A stretch of DNA of 64,000 bases from an uncultured Rhizobiaceae bacterium (GCA_951813045.1 CATOTF010000001.1:186001-250000), one strand, 5' to 3'; numbered from the stretch's first letter, positions 1 through 9,659 are shown. Program-made: numbers and translations. Notes: generated by a model from the letters alone, not told the origin.

Positions 1-360
1 AATTTTGGCTGCATTGTCCAGCCGTTCTTTCATGATGGCCGGGTCAGTTTTGCGCAATTTGAGAGCAAAAACCATATTATCAGCGACCGTTTTGTGAGGG
101 TATAATGCGTAGCTCTGAAAAACCATCGCGATATCGCGATCTTTCGGCGGAACGTTGTTGACGACCTTTTCTCCAATTTTAACCGTACCGCCCGTGATGC
201 TCTCAAGTCCGGCTGTCATGCGAAGAAGGGTAGATTTACCGCAACCGGAAGGCCCGACAAGAACTACAAATTCACCGTCTTCGATCTCGATATCAATACC
301 GTGCAGGACTTCGGTGTCCCCGTAGGACTTGCGTATCTGACCAACACTTACTCCAGCCAT
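1..360 (-). CDS. Sugar ABC transporter ATP-binding protein (MalK/UgpC family), partial
   Basis: This is the N-terminal 120 residues of an ABC ATPase; the C-terminus lies beyond the left edge. It starts [20 protein letters not shown] and shows a full Walker A (GPSGCGKST, about residues 37-45) and a Q-loop ([14 protein letters not shown]). The wording of these motifs is that of MalK/UgpC-type importer ATPases, which energise uptake of sugars or sugar derivatives at the inner membrane. The signature and Walker B motifs are outside the window. It is divergent from the binding protein and two permeases to its right, so it probably powers that transporter. The family is clear; the substrate is not. 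Confidence 0.9.
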   Translation of the reverse strand, partial: MAGVSVGQIRKSYGDTEVLHGIDIEIEDGEFVVLVGPSGCGKSTLLRMTAGLESITGGTVKIGEKVVNNVPPKDRDIAMVFQSYALYPHKTVADNMVFALKLRKTDPAIMKERLDNAAKI

Positions 361-462
361 TGATAATCTTCCGTCGGAATTGCCGCTTAAAATCCGGAGC
401 TTATCAGGCTTCATCGCGATGTCTATTCCCGACTTTATCTGTCGTGAATTTTATTGTTTGGG

Positions 463-492
463 TTGACGGGACGAATTTCGCACCCCTACACT
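463..492 (+). promoter_or_regulatory. Candidate sigma70-type promoter upstream of the sugar-binding protein
   Basis: TTGACG (463-468) and TACACT (487-492) are separated by 18 bases, in the 275-base divergent gap between the ATPase gene and the binding-protein gene. It would give a leader of about 140 bases. This is a match by eye only and no operator was recognised. Confidence 0.35.
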
Positions 493-635
493 TTAGTCTT
501 ACTCATTAGGAGTAACTGGCGACAGGTCCGCTGAAACCAGGTCCCATTGTTGGTGTTGGAATTTCCAGCGTCCCGGGGCGTCATTTATTGTTGGATGCAG
601 GGTAGGTGACTTCCCGCGTCTATTGGGAGGATATT

Positions 636-2300
636 ATGAAAGTCCATATTCACGAAAACCTTATGGGGAAGCAGGCCAGCCGCCGCGATGTATTGCGCGG
701 CACCGCTGTTGCTGCACTGGGGGCAACTACAGCACTCGCTGGCCTGCCAAAATCGGCAAAAGCACAGGATAATGTTCGCGCCGCGATTTTGCAGATTCCC
801 GGTGTTGGTAAAGGGTCACCAACCGATGCGGACTGGCAAAAGGTCGGTGAAATGTGTCTCGCCGCCACCAAGGCCAACGTCAAGGAAGGCGAATTTGCCG
901 GTGTTGAACTGACATTTATGGGGCTGAACAACCAGAACCTGCACAACTTCCTGTTCCGCGGGTTCCTGAAACCATGGGAAGCCTATACGGGTGCCAAGAT
1001 TAACTGGATTGACCTTGCACAAGCAGATTATAACGCCCGCCTTCAACAGGCGATTGCCACTGGAACGGTCGATTTCGATATTGCCGAAATGGGAGCCCCG
1101 TTTGAAGGTGACGTGTGCGGTAAAGGCCTGGCGTCCGAGATGCCCGACTGGGTGAAGAAGCAAATCGACATGGACGATTATGTTGATTACCTCAAGGCAC
1201 CTGTTGGCACATGGGAAGGTAAAACCTACCGTATTTCAATTGATGGCGACTGCCACAATTATAATTATCGCACCGACTATTACGACAACGCAGATTTTGC
1301 AAAAGCCTGGAAAGAGGCTGGTAACGATTCTGAGTGGGCACCACCGAAAACCTGGCAGGAAGTGCAGGCGCACACGAAATTCCTGAAAGGCAAGAAAGAC
1401 CCGCTCACTGGCCTGTCAGCCCATGGCTATCTTGATCCGTTGAAAGGCTGGGGTGGATTTGGTTTCTACTTCCTGGGCTCCCGCGCGACAGCCTATGCCA
1501 AACACCCGGATGATCCGGCATTCCTGTTTGACCCGGATACGATGAAACCACGGGTCAACAACGAGGCTTGGGTCCGCGCAATTCAGGACGTGCTAGACGT
1601 CATTGACGCGCAACCCGCTGACCAGATCAATGCTGACCCCGGCACAACCGGCTTCCAGCAGTTTCTTGCCGGTACAGGTTCAGGTCTGTCCTGGTGGGGG
1701 GACATTGGTTCTAACGCAAAAACATCCGACACGTCTGTCGTGGGTGACGTTACCGGATTCTCCATTCTTCCCGGCTCCGATGACGTCTGGAACCACAAGG
1801 AATGCAAATGGGAAACACTAGCCAGCGGCCCGAACTATGCGCCTAATATGGCCTATATCGGCTGGGGTGTTTACGTCATGAAAACCGTTGAAAGCGATGA
1901 CAAGAAAAAGCGCGCTGCTTGGTCCGCTGCGGCCCATCTGGGTGGCAAGGATCTGTCACTTTGGTGTTCAGCTTACCCATCCGGCTTCCAGCCTTACCGC
2001 CAGTCTCACTTCAACATAGCTGAATGGGTTGGTGCGGGTTATGATAAAGCATTCATTGAGGATTATCTCGGTTCGGAAGCGGATTCCTATAACCACCCGA
2101 ATGCTGCAATTGAACCCCGCATCCCGGGCATCTTCCAATATTATTCGGTTGCGGAAGATGAGTTGGCGAAAATCTACGCCGGTCAATATGGTTCAGCTCA
2201 GGAAGGGGCAGACGCAATCGCCGCCGCCTGGGAGAAAATTACAGATCAAATCGGGCGTGAAAGCCAGATCGCCCTGTATAAGGCGAGTTTGGGGTTGTAG
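636..2300 (+). CDS. Extracellular solute-binding protein of sugar ABC transporter, Tat-exported
   Basis: A 554-residue periplasmic binding protein of the MalE/family 1 type. The start at 636 is chosen because GGGAGG lies at 625-630; an upstream GTG at 606 has no such site. Near the N-terminus the twin-arginine motif SRRDVLRG is followed by an alanine-rich hydrophobic stretch and AKAQDN, so it is probably Tat-exported already folded. It is long for the family (usually 400-450 residues). It is followed by a stem-loop and then two permease genes. The neighbouring kinases, isomerases and dehydrogenases suggest a carbohydrate or polyol substrate, but nothing in the sequence identifies it. Confidence 0.88.
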   Translation: MKVHIHENLMGKQASRRDVLRGTAVAALGATTALAGLPKSAKAQDNVRAAILQIPGVGKGSPTDADWQKVGEMCLAATKANVKEGEFAGVELTFMGLNNQNLHNFLFRGFLKPWEAYTGAKINWIDLAQADYNARLQQAIATGTVDFDIAEMGAPFEGDVCGKGLASEMPDWVKKQIDMDDYVDYLKAPVGTWEGKTYRISIDGDCHNYNYRTDYYDNADFAKAWKEAGNDSEWAPPKTWQEVQAHTKFLKGKKDPLTGLSAHGYLDPLKGWGGFGFYFLGSRATAYAKHPDDPAFLFDPDTMKPRVNNEAWVRAIQDVLDVIDAQPADQINADPGTTGFQQFLAGTGSGLSWWGDIGSNAKTSDTSVVGDVTGFSILPGSDDVWNHKECKWETLASGPNYAPNMAYIGWGVYVMKTVESDDKKKRAAWSAAAHLGGKDLSLWCSAYPSGFQPYRQSHFNIAEWVGAGYDKAFIEDYLGSEADSYNHPNAAIEPRIPGIFQYYSVAEDELAKIYAGQYGSAQEGADAIAAAWEKITDQIGRESQIALYKASLGL

Positions 2301-2325
2301 ATTAGCAACCTGACTAACCCATGAG

Positions 2326-2351
2326 GTCGGCCTGGAAACGGGCCGACTTTT
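2326..2351 (+). terminator. Stem-loop with T-run after the binding-protein gene
   Basis: GTCGGCC (2326-2332) pairs with GGCCGAC (2341-2347) around an 8-base loop, followed by TTTT. It lies between the binding-protein gene and the permease genes. Such a site would stop part of the transcripts or protect the 3' end, so that the binding protein is made in excess over the permeases. Confidence 0.65.
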
Positions 2352-2377
2352 CAAATATTTTAAGCTTCATCCATAAT

Positions 2378-2479
2378 TTGTCATGCCCGCTATTGCGGGC
2401 ATCCAGAGCCGAGATACATGAATTTAACTACATCCCCGGAATATGCTGCACTGGATCCCCGCTGTTACGGGGATGACAA
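2378..2479. repeat. Dispersed palindromic intergenic repeat, copy 1
   Basis: The ends are inverted: TTGTCATGCCCGC...GGGCATCCAG on the left and CTGGATCCCCGC...CGGGGATGACAA on the right, each arm itself a short hairpin. The same architecture recurs at 9660, 19669 and 21245. It resembles the REP/BIME-like intergenic elements common in proteobacteria. This copy fills the gap between the binding-protein gene and the first permease gene. Confidence 0.75.
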
Positions 2480-2494
2480 ACGGGGGGTTGGTGA

Positions 2495-3613
2495 ATGAGC
2501 ACCGCAGACGGCGACCTTCTCCACACTGTTGATGCGGATAATATTTCAGATGACCGCCGCCGATTGGGCAGGCTTTTGCACTGGGGTGCCGTCGCTCTGA
2601 TGGCCGGGTTGTTTCTTGTTCAGGCGCTTTACGAGTCTGGAACGATCTCGTTTGGCTTTGAGACCTGGAGGCCGGTTCTAGCGGGCTATATTCTTTGGGC
2701 TATTGCTCTGTGTATATCGCGAGTGATGATTTATGGTGAGCAGGGGAAAAAGTCCCTGTTCGTTTTACCCGCCGCGCTGTTCGTCATTTCTATGGTGGTG
2801 TTCCCGCTGGTTTTTGCCCTGTGGATTTCCTTTTCAGACTGGAACCTAGCCTCCCTGACCGGGCGAAAATTCAACGGACTCGATAATGTGCGCCAAATGG
2901 CAAGCGACCCGTTTTACTGGAATGCGCTCTACAATATGGTGTTGTATACGCTTGTGATACTGGTGGAATATGCCATCGCCTTTGGTCTCGCCTTGCTACT
3001 GAACGCGGAAATCAGAGGGCGTAAATTCTGGCGCGTTACGTTTCTCTTGCCGCTCATGCTGTCACCTGTCGCCGTTAGCTGGATGATCGGAAAATCCATG
3101 CTGGAAATCAGGTTTGGTCCGATTTCCAGATTTGTGCGCTGGCTGGGTTGGGAAAACCCGTCATTTTTCAGTTCACCCGAACTTGCCAAATTCATGGTTA
3201 TGGCCATGGATGCATGGACCTTCATACCGTTCATGATGATCATGATTTTAGCCGGATTGCAGGCGATGCCGAAGGAAGTACTGGAGGCGGCGGAAGTCGA
3301 TGGAGCGACACCGTGGCAGCGTTTTTGGGAAGTCACATTTCCCCTCATGCTGCCCGTCTCGATTACTGCGGTAATGATCCGCATTATCTTTAAATTAAAG
3401 CTTGCGGACATCATTATCAACGTCACTTCCGGTGGGCCGGGAGGGGCAACAGATTCCGTTACGAGCTTTATTTTCCGGGAATACCGGGACCGATCGAATG
3501 TCGGCTATGGCACGCTTTTGGCCATTGTATATCTGATTATCATCGTCATTTTCATGACGATTCTGCTTAAACTATCAGACCGTATCGTGCGGCGCGTCAC
3601 GGGGGCCGGATAA
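2495..3613 (+). CDS. Sugar ABC transporter permease (MalF-like)
   Basis: A 372-residue inner-membrane permease. Hydrophobic segments begin near residue 30, and the binding-protein-dependent transport domain occupies about residues 140-365. The EAA loop that contacts the ATPase is clear (EAAEVDGATPWQRFWEVTFP). The N-terminal extension with two extra membrane segments is typical of MalF/UgpA-type subunits. It overlaps the next permease by one base (TAATG), so the two are translationally coupled. It should form the channel with the 3613-4524 product, served by the binding protein at 636 and the ATPase at the left edge. Confidence 0.9.
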   Translation: MSTADGDLLHTVDADNISDDRRRLGRLLHWGAVALMAGLFLVQALYESGTISFGFETWRPVLAGYILWAIALCISRVMIYGEQGKKSLFVLPAALFVISMVVFPLVFALWISFSDWNLASLTGRKFNGLDNVRQMASDPFYWNALYNMVLYTLVILVEYAIAFGLALLLNAEIRGRKFWRVTFLLPLMLSPVAVSWMIGKSMLEIRFGPISRFVRWLGWENPSFFSSPELAKFMVMAMDAWTFIPFMMIMILAGLQAMPKEVLEAAEVDGATPWQRFWEVTFPLMLPVSITAVMIRIIFKLKLADIIINVTSGGPGGATDSVTSFIFREYRDRSNVGYGTLLAIVYLIIIVIFMTILLKLSDRIVRRVTGAG

Positions 3614-4524
3614 TGGCGCAGGTAACAACAGATGATTATGACCGTCGCCAACGCATGCGCTGGTGGTCGATGCGCGTCGTACTCTACGGCCTGTTGATCA
3701 TATGGGCCATCATTTGCCTTTTCCCGATTTTCTGGACATTGACTACGTCGTTTAAAGTCGCTCGCAATGTCATGCAGGGGGACATTCTGCCGTGGATTGA
3801 ATTTACGCCAAAATGGCTTGGCTGGCGGTCGTTGGGCTTAAGCCCCGATACGATTGCCAATATTTCAACCGTGCGCGAAGAATTTCTCAAGCGGTTTTTC
3901 AATAGCGCGGTCATTTCCGTCTCCGCATCTGCTCTGGCGGTGATGCTCGGGTCGCTAGCGGCATATGGGTTGAGCCGTTTTTCCTACAGGTTCGGATTTA
4001 TGCGAAACTCGGATATTTCTTTCTTTTTCCTGTCGCAACTTATCCTGCCCCCTGTTGTTCTGGCGCTGCCTTTCCTTGTTTTATATAAGGAACTTGCCCT
4101 GCTCGACACGCGCATTGGTATGATTGCGATTTACACATTGATGGTGTTGCCTATCGTCATCTGGATCATGCGCGACCAGTTTGCGTCGGTGCCGGTTGAA
4201 CTGGAAGAGGCCGCACTTGTTGACGGCCTTTCCGTGTGGGGCGCATTCATGCGCATCGTTATGCCTCTCGTCCTGCCCGGCATGGTGGCGGCCTTCATCC
4301 TTGCGCTGGTCTTGTGCTGGAATGAATATTTCTTCGCAGCATTGCTCACGGCAACAGACGCGAAAACCCTACCGGTCATGATCGCCAGCCAGACGGGGTC
4401 ACAAGGCATTAACTGGTGGTCGATGGCTGCCCTGTCGGCGGCTGGAATATTACCGCTTGTCTTCATCGGTGTGCTTTTAGAAAAACATATCATCAAAGGC
4501 ATGACTGCCGGCGCGGTAAAATAG
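3613..4524 (+). CDS. Sugar ABC transporter permease (MalG-like)
   Basis: A 303-residue inner-membrane permease of the MalG/UgpE class. A first membrane helix lies near residues 20-40, followed by a periplasmic loop and the five-helix transport domain. The EAA loop reads EEAALVDGLSVWGAFMRIV. The ATG overlaps the stop of the preceding permease. It ends only 18 bases from the 3' end of the convergent SIS gene, with no obvious terminator between them. Confidence 0.9.
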   Translation: MAQVTTDDYDRRQRMRWWSMRVVLYGLLIIWAIICLFPIFWTLTTSFKVARNVMQGDILPWIEFTPKWLGWRSLGLSPDTIANISTVREEFLKRFFNSAVISVSASALAVMLGSLAAYGLSRFSYRFGFMRNSDISFFFLSQLILPPVVLALPFLVLYKELALLDTRIGMIAIYTLMVLPIVIWIMRDQFASVPVELEEAALVDGLSVWGAFMRIVMPLVLPGMVAAFILALVLCWNEYFFAALLTATDAKTLPVMIASQTGSQGINWWSMAALSAAGILPLVFIGVLLEKHIIKGMTAGAVK

Positions 4525-4541
4525 TTGCAGTTGCAGGTGTG

Positions 4542-5096
4542 TCATTCCATATTCGTGTGACGGGCTCTCATGGTTTCTGCAGTCTCACCTGTAATCGTTT
4601 TAAGATTGGCCACCATCCATTCGAACAGGAAGAATAGTGCTGCCTCGTAAACGGAACCCATGGGCAGGATGTCGTTCTCATCCCAACGGGAATCATTTGC
4701 CATCGTCTGTGCCGGTACGGTGAGGATCAAGTCCGCAACACCGGTTTGCTGTGCGTCGAGCTGGGCGGTGACGAGAATGATGGTTACTCCGGCGGTACGC
4801 GCCGTTTCCATGTGGGCGTTAACGGTCGATAGATTGCCCGGACCAGATGATACGATGAGCAAGTCACCCTCGCCCAGTGGAGGCATCGTCGTATCTCCAA
4901 GATAACCGACGTTAAATTCCAGATGGAAAAGCCGCATTGCAAACCCGCGCATTTGGTAGCCTTCGCGCCCGCAACCATAGAGGCCTATCGATTGACCAGA
5001 TGCAATTATCCGACACGCAGCATCAACATCGTCTTGTTCGATTCCTGACAGGGCAGCTTTAACTTCTGCAAGAGCTATCGATAGTTGGTCTTTCAT
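4542..5096 (-). CDS. SIS-domain sugar isomerase (6-phospho-3-hexuloisomerase-like)
   Basis: A 184-residue single SIS domain. The motifs GLYGCGREGYQMRGFAMRL and LIVSSGPGNLSTV are the phosphosugar-binding loops of this family, and the length suits stand-alone isomerases such as HxlB. Proteins of this type interconvert ketose and aldose phosphates in the cytoplasm. It is the last gene of a four-gene minus-strand operon and its start overlaps the stop of the FGGY kinase by four bases, so it probably acts on a sugar phosphate made by that kinase. The exact substrate cannot be read from the sequence. Confidence 0.8.
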   Translation of the reverse strand: MKDQLSIALAEVKAALSGIEQDDVDAACRIIASGQSIGLYGCGREGYQMRGFAMRLFHLEFNVGYLGDTTMPPLGEGDLLIVSSGPGNLSTVNAHMETARTAGVTIILVTAQLDAQQTGVADLILTVPAQTMANDSRWDENDILPMGSVYEAALFFLFEWMVANLKTITGETAETMRARHTNME

Positions 5097-6595
5097 GGAG
5101 TATCGCCAATCTCCGCCATCAGGCCTTTGTTATTTTCGTAAAGCGCCTTGAATTGCGCCATGCGCTCCAAATAAAGCTGGCTTGTCGAGGCATCAGGATC
5201 GATTTTCCCAATGGTTGGATTCCAAGCTTCGATGTCTTCAAGCTTGACACTTCCAATGGCAAGAGCCGCCAAAAATGCATCGCCATAGGATGCCCCAAAC
5301 GCGTTCTTTCGAAGAACCTGCGGCATTGAAACGATATCCGACGTTGCCTGGGACCAGACCTTGTTCTTAGTCCCACCGCCAACTGCGAATAATGCATCCG
5401 GTGGTGCCCCTGCATCTCGGTAGGTTTCAATCGCGTGGCCGGTACCAAGCGCGATGCCTTCCAACATGGCTCTGTAGACGTCACCACGTGTGTGGGTGAG
5501 GTTCAATCCCGTTAAGGTTCCCTTGGCAAACGGGTCATGAATCGGTGTCCGTTCACCGGAAAAATACGGAAGCATAACCAGGCCATTTGCCCCTGCCGGT
5601 GAAGCCTCGGCTTCCTGTGCGAGAACTGAAAAGGCTTTTCCTGGCGATAGTTCCTTTGCAAATTGATCCCGGAACCAGTGAGTCAGCGTGCCACTTGTGG
5701 CAAGGCCCGCCATACTGGCGTGTTGCCCCTCAAACAACCACGGCGCATACCACAGGCGTGGGTCAACAACTCTGTCGGCCGTTGGCATAATGATGAAAAT
5801 CGTAGAGCCATACATGATCATCATCTCATTGGGGGAGGTAACGCCCACGCTGATGGCTTCCGCCGCCGCGTCGACAGTGCCGGTCAGCACCGGTGTCCCG
5901 GCGGCAAGTCCTGTGGCTTTTGCCGCTGCTGTAGTGACTTCACCCGCAATTTCTGACGACCACAGGATTTCCGGCAACCTGACCCGGTCAATAATCTCAT
6001 TGGACAATTCCATCGTCCAGTCTTGCTTCTCAATATCGTAAAGCGGGCTGAAACCCGCGGCGGTATAATGGTCTATGACGTTGCGCCCGGTAAGTCTTTG
6101 AACAAGATGCGTTGTCGATGTTTGTATCATCGCGGCACGGTCATATAATTCGCGATGATTACGTTTTAACCAGAGTATCTTTGGCCCGACCGATTGGGAT
6201 GTCAGGGCGTTGCCGCACCGCTTGAGCAGAACATCATTGCCAATATCGACCGTTAGTTCTTCCACTTCGCTGGCCGCGCGGTTGTCTACACCGTAGAGAA
6301 CCGCATTCATTAGCGGCTTGCCGTCAGCATCGACTGGTAACATGCAAGGACCAATCGCACTGCAGCCGACTGCCTTAATGTCCTTGGGGCCAATACGGGA
6401 TTCGGTCAACAGCTTTTGCGTGATAAACGTAAAGTCGCCCCACCAGTCCTCGTCCGCATTATGTTCCGCCCAACCGGCGTGGGGTACATGCATTTTGTGG
6501 GCACGGGAGGCCTGGGCGAGAATACTGCCACCCCCATCGACAAGGACACCTTTGGATTCAAACGTCCCGATGTCTACGCCCAGGGTATAGCTCAT
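5093..6595 (-). CDS. FGGY-family carbohydrate kinase (xylulokinase-like)
   Basis: A 500-residue kinase with the two-domain actin-like fold of the FGGY family. The phosphate-1 loop is visible at the N-terminus (LGVDIGTFESKGVLVD), and the C-terminal half has ALFAVGGGTKNKVWSQATSD, the adenosine-binding region. Family members phosphorylate xylulose, ribulose, glycerol, gluconate and related polyols; this length and wording are closest to xylulokinase-like members. It overlaps the M42 peptidase gene and the SIS gene by four bases on each side, so all are translated together. Confidence 0.88.
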   Translation of the reverse strand: MSYTLGVDIGTFESKGVLVDGGGSILAQASRAHKMHVPHAGWAEHNADEDWWGDFTFITQKLLTESRIGPKDIKAVGCSAIGPCMLPVDADGKPLMNAVLYGVDNRAASEVEELTVDIGNDVLLKRCGNALTSQSVGPKILWLKRNHRELYDRAAMIQTSTTHLVQRLTGRNVIDHYTAAGFSPLYDIEKQDWTMELSNEIIDRVRLPEILWSSEIAGEVTTAAAKATGLAAGTPVLTGTVDAAAEAISVGVTSPNEMMIMYGSTIFIIMPTADRVVDPRLWYAPWLFEGQHASMAGLATSGTLTHWFRDQFAKELSPGKAFSVLAQEAEASPAGANGLVMLPYFSGERTPIHDPFAKGTLTGLNLTHTRGDVYRAMLEGIALGTGHAIETYRDAGAPPDALFAVGGGTKNKVWSQATSDIVSMPQVLRKNAFGASYGDAFLAALAIGSVKLEDIEAWNPTIGKIDPDASTSQLYLERMAQFKALYENNKGLMAEIGDTP

Positions 6596-7719
6596 TGTTC
6601 GAATTCATCCCTGTCCAATGAAAACCCACCGTCGATCATCGACAGGGCGTTCGTCAATAAATCTGCCAGTCCGGTCAGATCGTTTAGGTCGCATATTTCG
6701 AGGGATGAGTGGGTGTAACGACATGGGAAACCCACATCAATGCAGGCCACACCTTCGCCAACCAGTTGCACGTAAGAAGTTTCCGTCAGCACGCCCGATT
6801 GGGCACTTCGTTGGAGTGGAACTCCGCTTTGTACTGCGGCCTGCTCGAAAAGCCGGGGCAGGGCAGGGTGAGGGATAGTGCCATTTAACGTTCCCCGCCC
6901 GTGGAACGAATAAAGGCTAATGCCGGGTCCGCCGCCCAGCGTAACATCGGTTCGATCAGCCATGTCGGGGGTGTCACCAGTCAGCAATAAATCCAGTTGA
7001 ATGGCGATATCGGGCTGCAGCGCTTGCGCCGCGACAACCGCCCCGCGCAGATTAAATTCCTCTTGCGTGGAAAAGACAATGTGAATTGTCGGGTGTTTTT
7101 CGAGCTTCAATATTCGTTGAACTACCTCCAACAAAACGGCACATCCCGCCCTGTCATCGACGGCCGTGCCCGCAATCCTGTCATCGGATAGTTCCATAAC
7201 ATGCGGTTTGTAAACGACCGGCGTACCAACATTAATGCCAGCGGCGAGAACAGCCTCTGCGCTATCGAGACCTGTATCGATATAAAGCTCACGATAGGGA
7301 ACAACCTGATATTTCTCGTCCGGCAAAGTCGCGTGGTGGCTCTTGTTGGCGATAACGCCATTACGGTCCCGCCCTTCGCCAATCTGAAACAAAACGGGTT
7401 GCGATAACAGCGCCCGTTCTGGTACACCACCAACCCGCTCAACGCGGACAAAGCCATCGTTTTCGATTTTCCGAACAATAAATCCAAGCTGATCCATATG
7501 GGTAAACAGCATGACCGATGGTGCTTCATTCTCCCCTTCCACAGTCGAAATGAGGTTACCAAGCCGGTCCGTTTTTGTGGTCAGGTCCAAGTCAATCAGC
7601 TGTTTTTTGATATAGCTTCGCTCCCGCCCTTCGTGGCCGCACAGGCCCGGGATGAGCATGAGTTCACGCAATGATTCTGAAATATGCGAGCTTGCAATAC
7701 GTGATTTGTCAGCGCTCAT
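6592..7719 (-). CDS. M42-family metallopeptidase-like protein (SgcX/FrvX type)
   Basis: A 375-residue protein of the M42 glutamyl aminopeptidase/cellulase M family. Metal-ligand regions are visible: LFTHMDQLGFIV, TAVDDRAGCAVLL, STQEEFNLRGA (catalytic Glu pair) and RYTHSSLE (final His). E. coli relatives SgcX and FrvX are also encoded inside sugar operons, and SgcX occurs with the BtpA-like SgcQ, exactly the neighbour here. A real role in a sugar pathway, for example hydrolysing an amide or ester conjugate, has to be inferred. It overlaps BtpA by one base and the kinase by four. Confidence 0.85.
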   Translation of the reverse strand: MSADKSRIASSHISESLRELMLIPGLCGHEGRERSYIKKQLIDLDLTTKTDRLGNLISTVEGENEAPSVMLFTHMDQLGFIVRKIENDGFVRVERVGGVPERALLSQPVLFQIGEGRDRNGVIANKSHHATLPDEKYQVVPYRELYIDTGLDSAEAVLAAGINVGTPVVYKPHVMELSDDRIAGTAVDDRAGCAVLLEVVQRILKLEKHPTIHIVFSTQEEFNLRGAVVAAQALQPDIAIQLDLLLTGDTPDMADRTDVTLGGGPGISLYSFHGRGTLNGTIPHPALPRLFEQAAVQSGVPLQRSAQSGVLTETSYVQLVGEGVACIDVGFPCRYTHSSLEICDLNDLTGLADLLTNALSMIDGGFSLDRDEFEQ

Positions 7720-8531
7720 TATTCACCACGTGCCTTGCGTACCCTGTCCATAAAATCAAGGGCCCGATCCGGGTCGACGGACTTCCATGTATCCCCGCCG
7801 ATTTTCAGGCACGACCCGACGATACAACCGTCAGCGGCAGCGAATACTTCATTGACCGTTTCATGTTTTACGCCCGTATTCGCCAGCACTGGCGTTGAGG
7901 GTAAAACTCTTTTAACCGCTTCCAACTCCTCCATCTTCGCGGCCTCTCCGGTGATTTGTCCGGAGACGAGAACAGCGTCCGGCAGGCTGGAAAAGACGGT
8001 GCTTCGCGCCCGGTCGGCCAATGATCTTGTATCCATAGAGGCTGCGAATTCGGCGGAGATGTTGAAGAGTGTCGCAAGGTCTTTACGGCCCAGCGTATTG
8101 CGATAACGGATGGCTTTGCCCGCATCCGGTGCCCACACACCCATGTCAGACGCATAGACGCCGGTAAATATTTCGCGAACGAAAGCGGCATTAGTCGCGG
8201 CAGCTACTGCCATCGTCGCCATGGGGTCCCACAAAACATTTACACCGAATGGTATATTTATCTCACTGCGCAGCGCGCCTATGACATGCGCCATCGTGGC
8301 GGATGATGCTGTATCGACAGTCAACTCATAAGGCCGGTCGTTTTCGTTGCCGAACATGATAGCGTCAAAACCTGCGGCCTGCAGCGCCATCAGGTCGGCA
8401 TGGGCGGACTTGATAATGGCATCCACCCCACCGTCGGCATCATACAATGGAGACCCAGGTAAAGCGGGCAGATGCACCATGGCGATTGCGGGTTTTGCGT
8501 CTCCAAAGACTGCCTTAAAACTACCAGACAT
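7719..8531 (-). CDS. BtpA/SgcQ family TIM-barrel protein
   Basis: A 270-residue protein with the BtpA-family signature near the N-terminus (MVHLPALPGSPLYD) and conserved FGNENDRPYE and ANTGVKHETV segments. BtpA was first linked to photosystem I biogenesis in cyanobacteria, but most bacterial members sit in sugar operons and are predicted (beta/alpha)8 enzymes of unknown reaction. The start is supported by AGGAAG a few bases upstream. It is the first gene of the four-gene operon running to 4542 and is divergent from the aldo/keto reductase, with a gap of about 90 bases that must hold both promoters. Confidence 0.85.
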   Translation of the reverse strand: MSGSFKAVFGDAKPAIAMVHLPALPGSPLYDADGGVDAIIKSAHADLMALQAAGFDAIMFGNENDRPYELTVDTASSATMAHVIGALRSEINIPFGVNVLWDPMATMAVAAATNAAFVREIFTGVYASDMGVWAPDAGKAIRYRNTLGRKDLATLFNISAEFAASMDTRSLADRARSTVFSSLPDAVLVSGQITGEAAKMEELEAVKRVLPSTPVLANTGVKHETVNEVFAAADGCIVGSCLKIGGDTWKSVDPDRALDFMDRVRKARGE

Positions 8532-8620
8532 CGCTTCCTGCTCTTATCATTTTCATTTTCCTCTGCCATGATGCGACGGTTGATGACCAACCGCAATATC
8601 AAATGTCCGGAGTGCCCAAA

Positions 8621-9643
8621 ATGAAATCAAATCACTGGCAGCGCCCGGGCAATAACGGGTTGGATTTCACTGAGCTCGGCATGGGCACGGCGCCGCTTGG
8701 AAACCTCTATAAAGCCATCAGCGAAGATGAGGCTAATGCAGCGCTGGAAAAAGCCTGGGACAATGGCGTGCGTTATTTTGATACCGCACCGCTGTATGGA
8801 CTGGGGCTTGCAGAAACCCGGTTGAACCGGTTTCTCAAGGGCAAGCCGCGCGATGAATACACATTGTCCACCAAGGTTGGCCGCCTGATGTTGCCTTGCG
8901 CGCCCGAAGACCGAACCGGAATTGACAAGTTTTTCGAGACGCCAACCCGGCGCCAGATGTTTGATTATTCCTACAACGGCATCATGCGGTCGTTTGAGTT
9001 TTCACTGGAGCGGCTGGGCGTTGATCGGGTGGACATCCTGTTTGCCCATGACCTGGATATTTTTAATCAGGGTAGCCGAGAAGTCATGGAAGCGCGTCAG
9101 GAGGACTTTTTTGCGTCCGGCTATCGGGCATTGGTTAATCTGCGTGACCAAGGCGTTATCAAGGCGATCGGAGCGGGGATTAATGAATGGGAGGCGGCGC
9201 AAACGCTTTTGGAACGGTGCGATATGGACCTGTTTTTGCTCACCGGGCGATATACATTACTGGAACAGGAAGCGCTGAACAGTTTTTTGCCCATGTGCGA
9301 GGAGCGCGGTGTCGGCATCGTCCTTGGCGGGCCGTATAATTCCGGCATTCTTGCGAGCGGCCCGGTAGAAGGCGCGTTCTTCAACTACGACCCGGCACCT
9401 CAGGAAATTCTGGACCGAGTGTCGAAAATCGAAGCGGTCTGTAAAAATCACAATGTTCCGTTGATTGAGGCTGCTCTGCGGTTTCCTCTCCATCACCCTT
9501 GCGTTGTCAGTACGATACCAGGCGCGCAATCAGCATCGGAAGTTGAAAACAATGCAGCGAATATCAAGGTCGACATTCCTGCTGACCTATGGGCTGATTT
9601 GAAAGAGCAGGGCCTGTTGCGAAATGACGCCCCCACTCCATGA
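8621..9643 (+). CDS. Aldo/keto reductase (aldose 1-dehydrogenase type)
   Basis: A 340-residue AKR with an (alpha/beta)8 barrel. The catalytic region reads RYFDTAPLYGLGLAETRLN, containing the Asp and Tyr of the tetrad; STKVGR supplies the Lys and LFAHDLD the His. The wording resembles D-threo-aldose/L-fucose 1-dehydrogenases, which oxidise a sugar to its lactone with NAD(P). The start at 8621 is preferred because CCGGAG lies 8 bases upstream; an in-frame ATG at 8603 has no such site. A lactonase-like amidohydrolase at 12890 could act on its product. The actual sugar is unknown. Confidence 0.85.
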   Translation: MKSNHWQRPGNNGLDFTELGMGTAPLGNLYKAISEDEANAALEKAWDNGVRYFDTAPLYGLGLAETRLNRFLKGKPRDEYTLSTKVGRLMLPCAPEDRTGIDKFFETPTRRQMFDYSYNGIMRSFEFSLERLGVDRVDILFAHDLDIFNQGSREVMEARQEDFFASGYRALVNLRDQGVIKAIGAGINEWEAAQTLLERCDMDLFLLTGRYTLLEQEALNSFLPMCEERGVGIVLGGPYNSGILASGPVEGAFFNYDPAPQEILDRVSKIEAVCKNHNVPLIEAALRFPLHHPCVVSTIPGAQSASEVENNAANIKVDIPADLWADLKEQGLLRNDAPTP

Positions 9644-9659
9644 TGCGGTAAGTTCTTAA

